Assembly: GCA_019117545.1 (NCBI GenBank)
Contig: DWZN01000060.1
Span: 1-58,990 of the forward strand
Source: Candidatus Brevibacterium intestinavium
GTDB lineage: Bacteria; Actinomycetota; Actinomycetes; Actinomycetales; Brevibacteriaceae
Length of the DNA stretch: 58,990 bases
Direction: 5' to 3'
Positions 54,299 through 58,990 of this stretch are shown here, in pieces; the stretch's first letter is position 1; every line of letters begins with the position of its first letter. The translations under genes and the position numbers were made by a program. The notes under the pieces are model-generated. The model ran no database searches. It had not been told where the DNA came from and saw only the letters and a program-made list of their open reading frames with translations.

Positions 54299-54409
54299 CA
54301 CCGGCAGACGGGACGTGACCCCGACTTCGATGGTGACCACCCACGGGCCGGCCTTCGGTAACGAAGGGGTCGGTCCTGACGTCTCGATTCGTTACAAATG
54401 AATGTGATC

Positions 54410-54447
54410 CGTGACCCAGGGAGTGGCCGAACACCCCCTGGGTCACG
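54410..54447 (+). terminator. Probable dtxR terminator
   Basis: CGTGACCCAGGG (54410-54421) and CCCTGGGTCACG (54436-54447) form a 12-bp perfect stem with a 14-nt loop. No T-run follows. Confidence 0.65.
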
Positions 54448-54541
54448 TCGTATAACGAGGAAATGTTACGAAGATTTCGAGCCTTTTTAAGCTTCTGACC
54501 TGGGCTTATATGGAAAACATCACGGTTTCCCTCCCGTGGTT

Positions 54542-54558
54542 GTGACAGAAACGTGACA
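54542..54558 (+). promoter_or_regulatory. GTGACA direct repeat, possible MtrA-type site
   Basis: GTGACA at 54542-54547 and 54553-54558, one helical turn (11 bp) apart, directly overlapping the -35 of the NlpC/P60 gene. Direct GTnAC repeats of this spacing are what OmpR-type regulators such as MtrA bind before cell-wall hydrolase genes. Nearby GTTACA/GTTACG words (54391, 54470, 54575) could be further half-sites. Confidence 0.4.
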
Positions 54559-54581
54559 ATTGATCACCGATTGGTTACAGT
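54553..54581 (+). promoter_or_regulatory. Predicted promoter of the NlpC/P60 gene
   Basis: GTGACA (54553-54558) as -35, 17-nt spacer, TACAGT (54576-54581) as -10. Transcription would begin near 54588 and give a leader of about 115 nt. Confidence 0.55.
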
Positions 54582-54588
54582 TGTTGAG

Positions 54589-54703
54589 GTCGTTCACGCA
54601 ATGACGACTTCACCGCGAGAGCCGAACGCCACGCTCGCTGTGAGAAACCAAGGACCGACAGTGGCGATTGGCCCGGAAAGCCAATAGGTACGAGAGGGAA
54701 AAC
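54589..54703 (+). other. Structured 5' leader of the NlpC/P60 gene
   Basis: CGCCAC (about 54629) can pair with GTGGCG (about 54661), and ATTGGC/GCCAAT (about 54667-54685) forms a second hairpin just before the ribosome site GAGAGGGA. Words GCCGAA and CCGACAG resemble parts of the c-di-AMP (ydaO) riboswitch, but the main ydaO core is not complete. It could be a degenerate or different riboswitch or simply a structured leader. Confidence 0.35.
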
Positions 54704-55555
54704 GTGGCAACTAAGCAGCATGGCCGCCGCGCCGCAGATGCCAAGGTCAAGACTCCGCTGACCGAGCTCACTGAACTTCTGAACACCAACTCCGGTGTCT
54801 TCGGCCGCCGCGCAGCAGTGGTCGCTGCCAGCGGTGGTCTGCTCACCGCAGCGGTGATGCCCGCGGGACAGGGCGCCGACGATCAGGCTTCCGTCTCCGC
54901 CGAGGCCGAGACCCAGCCGCAGGTCGAGTTCGAGAACCAGACCGTGACCATCGGTGATGACTCGAAGGACAAGAAGTCCGAGAAGAAGACCGATTCGTTC
55001 GGCGTCGAATCCCAGTCCGTCAAGGCCAAGGCTGCTCCGGAACCCGAGCCGGAGCCCACCCCCAGCGAAACCTCCACTGAAGAATCCGGTGATTCGGCCG
55101 GTACCTCCGGAGAGACCGCCAACAGCGGCTCGTCCGACTCGGACAAGAAGGAGAGCAAGGACTCCGACTCCTCGGACTCGGACTCCGGCTCCTCCGACTC
55201 CGGTTCGATCGACGGCTCGAAGGCCGAGCAGGTCCTCGCCTGGGCTGCCAAGGGCGTCGGAACCCCCTACGTCTCCGGCGGAACCTCGCCGAGCGGCTGG
55301 GACTGCTCGGGATACACCTCATGGGTCTACAGCAAGGTCGGCGTCAACCTGCCCCGCACCTCCGGTGCCCAGAAGGGCGCGGGCAAGGTCGTCTCCCAGT
55401 CCGAGGCCAAGCCCGGCGACCTCATCTGGCATCCCGGTCACGTCGGCATCTACGCCGGCGGCGGACAGATGTACGATGCCGGCTCACCGAGCTCGGGAAC
55501 CTCGAAGCGCAGCTACAGCTGGATGGGCAACGTCACCTTCATCCGCGTTCTCTGA
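54704..55555 (+). CDS. NlpC/P60-family peptidoglycan hydrolase
   Basis: A 283-residue secreted cell-wall hydrolase that probably cuts peptide stems of peptidoglycan. The N-terminus has a long charged part and a signal-like segment FGRRAAVVAASGGLLTAAVMPAG, with a twin Arg but not a clear Tat motif. An acidic Ser/Asp/Lys/Glu-rich linker of about 110 residues follows, and then the C-terminal NlpC/P60 domain with catalytic Cys in WDCSGYTSWVYSKVG and His in WHPGHVGIYAGG. Start GTG 54704 follows GAGAGGGA by 6 nt; the upstream ATG lacks a site. A strong terminator follows at 55570. Confidence 0.9.
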   Translation: MATKQHGRRAADAKVKTPLTELTELLNTNSGVFGRRAAVVAASGGLLTAAVMPAGQGADDQASVSAEAETQPQVEFENQTVTIGDDSKDKKSEKKTDSFGVESQSVKAKAAPEPEPEPTPSETSTEESGDSAGTSGETANSGSSDSDKKESKDSDSSDSDSGSSDSGSIDGSKAEQVLAWAAKGVGTPYVSGGTSPSGWDCSGYTSWVYSKVGVNLPRTSGAQKGAGKVVSQSEAKPGDLIWHPGHVGIYAGGGQMYDAGSPSSGTSKRSYSWMGNVTFIRVL

Positions 55556-55569
55556 TCAGCTTCAACGAC

Positions 55570-55613
55570 AGCTCCCCGTTCGACTCGACGGTCCTCGAGT
55601 CGGGCGGGGAGCT
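55570..55613 (+). terminator. Terminator of the NlpC/P60 gene
   Basis: AGCTCCCCG (55570-55578) with CGGGGAGCT (55605-55613), and inside it CGACTCGA with TCGAGTCG, give a two-part stem. TTTCGT follows. Confidence 0.8.
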
Positions 55614-55786
55614 TTCGTATGCCCGAGAACCTGCGCCGATCAGCGCCGAGGCGAGGCTGGTATCGACTGTGCACGGTGCCTTCGACGGGTCCGCACGCGC
55701 TGTGTTGGGGTGAACGGAAACCGAAGTCTCCGTGTCGCGGAGCGTATGAATTGGGTCACAGGCGCTTGCGGCGTTATTCTGGAGAG

Positions 55787-55958
55787 GATTGAGTTCCATG
55801 CGCGCATCGAGCCGCCAGGCCCGATCCGGACGAACGTGAGGAAAGCTGATGGAGCATAGTCGAATGGATCGAATAGCCGCTCCAGTCTCTGGTGCGGAGT
55901 ACATACGTGTCTCCGTGCTCTCTTTCCAGGCGTCGTGCCCATGAGCACGGCGCCTTTT
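55787..55958 (+). ncRNA. Candidate small RNA or attenuator upstream of the HNH gene
   Basis: A promoter TTGGGT (55751-55756), 18-nt spacer, TATTCT (55775-55780) leads into about 170 nt without a credible reading frame. Three hairpins are predicted. The first is GGAGC/GCTCC (55851-55883), the second GTGCGGAG/CTCCGTGC (about 55892-55918), and the last is a terminator with AGGCGTCGTGC (55928-55938) paired to GCACGGCGCCT and a TTTT tail at 55955-55958. Either a free sRNA of about 170 nt or a leader that ends before the HNH gene at 56021. Confidence 0.5.
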
Positions 55959-56020
55959 GTGTTCCCTGGGGCCGGGGCAGCCGGTTTCGGCCCGTTAGCG
56001 ATGAAGATGAGGGGCGAGAT

Positions 56021-56521
56021 ATGAAGACTCTCGTGCTGAATGCCGGATACGAGCCGCTGTCGATCGTACCGTTCACACGCGCCGTGGTGCTCGTGCTGAC
56101 CGGCAAAGCGACAGTGCTGGCCGCTGAGGACGTTCCGGTGAGATCGGAGCATGTGAGTCTCGATCAGCCCTCTGTCATCCTGCTGACCCGCTATGTGCGC
56201 CCGCCGAACAGTCGTCGCGTCTCCCTGTCGCGCCGGGGAGTCCTGCGCCGCGACAACCACCGCTGCGCCTACTGCGGCAAGGCCGCCTCGACGGTCGACC
56301 ATGTGGTTCCTCGCTCGCGTGGGGGAGTCAACAGTTGGGAGAACCTCGTCGCCTGCTGCCGGGAGTGCAATAACCGCAAGGGCAACCGCACCCTGGCCGA
56401 GCTCGGCTGGAAGCTCGACTTCCGGCCCCAGGAGCCCCGGCTCGGGCAGCTGTGGATGCGCGGAATCGACAAGCCCGTCGAGAAGTGGCGGCCGTTCCTC
56501 GAGTACTCGTACGCCGCCTGA
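56021..56521 (+). CDS. HNH endonuclease domain protein
   Basis: A 166-residue protein with an N-terminal region MKTLVLNAGYEPLSIVPFTRAVVLVLTGKA and a C-terminal HNH fold: two CxxC pairs (CAYCGK and CCRECNNRKGN) around the DHVVPRSRGG beta-hairpin with the HNH histidine. This is the common actinobacterial HNH of unknown role, usually chromosomal and not tied to mobile DNA. ATG 56021 is preceded by GAGGGGCGAG. It lies 62 bp after the terminator of the candidate small RNA, whose leader may control it. Confidence 0.88.
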   Translation: MKTLVLNAGYEPLSIVPFTRAVVLVLTGKATVLAAEDVPVRSEHVSLDQPSVILLTRYVRPPNSRRVSLSRRGVLRRDNHRCAYCGKAASTVDHVVPRSRGGVNSWENLVACCRECNNRKGNRTLAELGWKLDFRPQEPRLGQLWMRGIDKPVEKWRPFLEYSYAA

Positions 56522-56692
56522 CGCAGCGGGCATCGTCTCGGATCGGTGGGGGGGCATCGTCCCAGATGAGCTCGAGTGTTGTCCGGACTCTGACCGGATT
56601 CGGATAACGATGTGACATAGGGCAAGTGCTCACTGCGTTTGTGTTCTAGGGTGGGGTTCAAGAGAAGTCCGCTTCGACACGAGGAGCTTGCG

Positions 56693-57757
56693 ATGAGTGA
56701 GCAGGACAGCACGCAGAACTCGGACAGCGCACCGGCCGGTGAGCCCGAGGCCGTCGTCGTCGGCATCGACGGATCCCCGCCGAGCCGGAACGCCCTGGCC
56801 TGGGCGATTCAGGAAGCACGCTCCCTGGACAGGCCGATCCGCCTCGTCGGGGCCTATACGATTCCCAGTGTGGCCGCGGCTGCGATCGACGTGTCCTACG
56901 TGCCGATCGACGACAGCTCGATCCGTGCGGCCGTGACGAACACGCTCAAGGAAGCCGCCGCCGAGGTCAAGGCCGCCGGCGTCCCCGTCGAAGCCGTCAT
57001 CGAGATCGGCGACGCCGCGGGTGTGCTCATCGATGAGTCGAAGACAGGCTGTCTGAGCGTGGTCGGATCGCGCGGGCGCGGAGGATTCGCCGGCAGGCTG
57101 CTCGGCACGGTCTCCAGCGCCCTGCCTGCGCACTCGGCTTGCCCGACCGTCGTGGTGCCCGCCTCGTGGGAGGAGGGGAGCGACCGTCCGGCTCACCCGA
57201 CCTCGTCGCGTCCGATCCGCCAGGACGGTCGTGAGGTCGAAGGGTACGACTCCAACGCCGAGGCGGTCGAAGGTCTGCGCTTCGACGGAAAGGTCGTCGT
57301 CGGCGTCGACTCTCTCGGGGCCGAATCCCCGGCCCTGTGGAAAGCCGCCCGGTTGGCGGTGCGTCGGGGGTCTCCGCTCCACATCGTCGCGGTGATCACG
57401 ACGACGGTGATCGGTCCCGAATGGCTGCCGAGCACCGCTGATCTCGAGCGTCTCGTCAACGAGGGCGCCGACAAGCTCGTCGTCGCCAAACAGCGCCTGG
57501 CTGAGGAATTCCCGGACCTCGACGTCACCTGGACGCTCTTCGACGGTCAGCCCGCCGAGGTGCTCGTCCGCGCCTCCGACACCGCCGAGGTCCTCGTCAT
57601 CGGCTCCCGCGGTCGCGGAGGCTTCGCCGGCCTGCTGCTCGGCTCGACCTCGCAGTCGGTTCTGCCCTATTCGCAGTGCCCGACGATGGTCGTGCGAGTC
57701 ACCCGCGACCACGGCAGGCGCAAGCAGCACGAGGATCCGGCCGAGCCGGGGCTCTGA
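56693..57757 (+). CDS. Universal stress protein with two UspA domains
   Basis: A 354-residue protein with two UspA domains joined by a linker of about 40 residues. Each begins with a beta-strand and ATP-binding start (VVVGIDGSPPSRNALAWA and VVVGVDSLGAESPALWKA) and ends with a full G-2X-G-9X-G(S) ATP motif: VGSRGRGGFAGRLLGTVS and IGSRGRGGFAGLLLGSTS. So both probably bind ATP. The start ATG 56693 has AGGAG 8 nt upstream; the GTG at 56639 lacks a site. The role is stress survival, by family. A bidirectional terminator follows at 57816. Confidence 0.93.
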   Translation: MSEQDSTQNSDSAPAGEPEAVVVGIDGSPPSRNALAWAIQEARSLDRPIRLVGAYTIPSVAAAAIDVSYVPIDDSSIRAAVTNTLKEAAAEVKAAGVPVEAVIEIGDAAGVLIDESKTGCLSVVGSRGRGGFAGRLLGTVSSALPAHSACPTVVVPASWEEGSDRPAHPTSSRPIRQDGREVEGYDSNAEAVEGLRFDGKVVVGVDSLGAESPALWKAARLAVRRGSPLHIVAVITTTVIGPEWLPSTADLERLVNEGADKLVVAKQRLAEEFPDLDVTWTLFDGQPAEVLVRASDTAEVLVIGSRGRGGFAGLLLGSTSQSVLPYSQCPTMVVRVTRDHGRRKQHEDPAEPGL

Positions 57758-57815
57758 ACGGCAGAGGTCCATTCTCCGCCTCCCGCGGGTCGGGGTCGGG
57801 AAACCGTGACAAACG

Positions 57816-57851
57816 CCGAGGCGGCCGATCGGAAAGAATCGGCCGCCTCGG
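57816..57851. terminator. Bidirectional terminator between the UspA gene and tRNA-Arg
   Basis: CCGAGGCGGCCGAT (57816-57829) and its exact complement (57838-57851) are joined by an 8-nt loop. It carries one exact copy of the abundant decamer. Confidence 0.85.
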
Positions 57852-57883
57852 TGCTCTGTGTTCACTGCTGTGTGTTCGGTCGG

Positions 57884-57956
57884 CGCCCCCGGGCGGATTC
57901 GAACCGCCGACACCCGCTTTAGGAGAGCGGTGCTCTATCCCCTGAGCTACGGGGGC
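57884..57956 (-). tRNA. tRNA-Arg (anticodon CCT)
   Basis: On the minus strand GCCCCCG pairs with CGGGGGC. The D arm AGCTCAGGGGATAGAGC, the anticodon loop CTCCTAA (anticodon CCT) and the T arm GGCGG-TTCGAAT-CCGCC are all present. The discriminator is G and no CCA is encoded: the next bases are CCG. Confidence 0.95.
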
Positions 57957-58063
57957 GTGATGGTCGTCGTCAACCACGATCACCCAGTGTAGCGTAGAAG
58001 AAACCTCAGTGTTCCACGGTGTGCCAGCACCTATTGCGAACAGTTTCTCGTTAGGGTCGAATT

Positions 58064-58990
58064 GTGTCGGATTCCGTTGTAGACGAACAGTTCCCAGAAC
58101 TCGGAGATGTCTTCGCCGAGTGGAAGAAGCAGGCCGCCCATCTGGGCGGTCGCGACACTATGCTTCATTTCCGGGACTCGCGTGACGGCAGCATCGACCT
58201 CTCCGGAGCTCACCCTTCCGGACTGGCACAGCTGCTGGCCGGCCGCGCCACCCGCCTGTCGAGCCTCATCCGCGATCACGACATCCTCGCCGACGCCCGT
58301 CGTCGTGCGAAGTCCATCCGATCGAAGGCAGAGCAGCTGAACAACGAACGCGGAATCCGCGCTGCTCATCTGGCGATCGGCTTCGCCTCGTGGACGGAGA
58401 AGGACGCCAAGTACAAGTTCAACGCGCCGGTGGTCATGCGCCACATCACGCTCGTGCCTCGCGGATCCCGGGTCGAGGACTTCGAGATCGTGCTGGGCAA
58501 CGAGATCACGATCAACCCGGCACTGGTCCAGCACCTCAGCGCGGAGTACGACCTCGAGGTGCCCGTCGACGAATGGGTCGACGCGACAGGAGGGCCGCAC
58601 GGCTTCGACCCGGGTCCTGCCCTCGATCGGCTCCGGGACCTGGGGCAGTCGGTTCCGGGACTGCGCATCAACCAGCGCCTGATCATCTCGACGTTCGCGA
58701 ACATCGCCAGCCCCTTCTCGACGGATCATCTGCCCACCCAGCACCCCGTCCTGCGGGCACTGGCCGGAGACGAAGAGGTGCGGGCTGCGCTCGGCGGGCC
58801 CTCATACGTGCCGCAGCCGACGGCCGCCGAGGAAGCGGACGAGGACGATGTCCACGCTCAGCCGACCGTGCCGATCACCGATGAGCCCGTCTCCGCATCG
58901 ACCCCGGGCTCAGCAGCCCGCGACACGGCCGAGCCCGAAACTGATGCCGATGACACGGCTGCGCCCGAGACTCCCGATGATGGGGCCGCC
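58064..58990 (+). CDS. DUF4011-type SF1 helicase/AAA protein, N-terminal part (cut by the window edge)
   Basis: About 309 residues are present and the frame is still open at the right edge. The part seen has RGIRAAHLAIGFASWTEKDA, then APVVMRHITLVPRGS and FEIVLGNEITINPALVQHL, the N-terminal DUF4011-like pattern that precedes large superfamily 1 helicase domains in actinobacteria. An acidic, Thr/Pro-rich stretch follows at about residues 245-309. GTG 58064 is 6 nt after TAGGGT (58052-58057), so it is probably leaderless. The helicase core with Walker motifs is expected beyond the window, so the family call depends on the missing part. Confidence 0.65.
   Translation, partial: MSDSVVDEQFPELGDVFAEWKKQAAHLGGRDTMLHFRDSRDGSIDLSGAHPSGLAQLLAGRATRLSSLIRDHDILADARRRAKSIRSKAEQLNNERGIRAAHLAIGFASWTEKDAKYKFNAPVVMRHITLVPRGSRVEDFEIVLGNEITINPALVQHLSAEYDLEVPVDEWVDATGGPHGFDPGPALDRLRDLGQSVPGLRINQRLIISTFANIASPFSTDHLPTQHPVLRALAGDEEVRAALGGPSYVPQPTAAEEADEDDVHAQPTVPITDEPVSASTPGSAARDTAEPETDADDTAAPETPDDGAA

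Noticed and set aside
54589..54703. A confident ydaO (c-di-AMP) riboswitch call
   Set aside because: Only fragments of the consensus can be found and the core is too short; kept as a low-confidence leader feature.

Overview
The window is a dense, high-GC stretch of an actinobacterial chromosome. I infer a Micrococcales genome, possibly Brevibacterium-like, from several signs: an actinobacterial DtxR with all expected metal ligands, a PspA/PspAA/HtpX/PspAB operon, XPB helicase with its helicase-associated partner, DUF3263, DUF3027, LytR_C, a GGM-tailed GroEL without GroES behind a CIRCE element, and many leaderless genes with a TANNNT -10 box. No phage, integrase, IS element or CRISPR array was seen, and almost every gene looks like core chromosome.

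Layout. 1-4 kb: trehalose synthesis (otsA-otsB, cut by the left edge), divergent from a membrane Ser/Thr kinase. 4.1-10 kb: DsbA-like protein, tRNA-Thr, ABC1/UbiB kinase, an MFS pump and LtrA. 10.1-13.7 kb: a small autoregulated-looking HTH operon, a thermolysin-family protease overlapping its probable emfourin-type inhibitor, and tryptophan 2,3-dioxygenase. 13.7-22.4 kb: a kynurenine-formamidase-like hydrolase, SGNH hydrolase, amidohydrolase-ThrE pair, uracil-DNA glycosylase, aldehyde dehydrogenase, DUF3263-LytR_C. 22.7-28.8 kb: CspA, GroEL, an NTF2-like protein, a DUF1707 protein, a TauE exporter, and a Gly-rich membrane protein paired with an S4-domain protein.

28.9-37.1 kb is an envelope-stress block, all on the minus strand: PspA-PspAA-HtpX-PspAB, an orphan WXG100 protein, then response regulator, sensor kinase and HtrA protease in the order of mycobacterial mprA-mprB-pepD. 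37.3-49.5 kb carries a CGNR regulator, EamA transporter, the XPB pair, a second cold-shock protein coupled to DUF3027, DUF456 and two MFS transporters. 49.6-59 kb carries an FAD oxidoreductase, serC divergent from pdxH, dtxR, an NlpC/P60 hydrolase with a structured leader, an HNH endonuclease preceded by a candidate small RNA, a tandem UspA protein, tRNA-Arg and the start of a DUF4011-type helicase.

Four genome-scale patterns stand out. (1) The decamer GCCGAGGCGG occurs 23 times by my count, where base composition predicts about one. (2) Short tandem duplications of 14-41 bp sit at or just after the stop codon of about ten genes. (3) At least thirteen genes have a -10 box 6-8 nt before the start codon and so are probably leaderless. 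(4) A 72-bp palindromic element is present in two diverged intergenic copies. Coordinates and counts were read by eye; no database search was possible.
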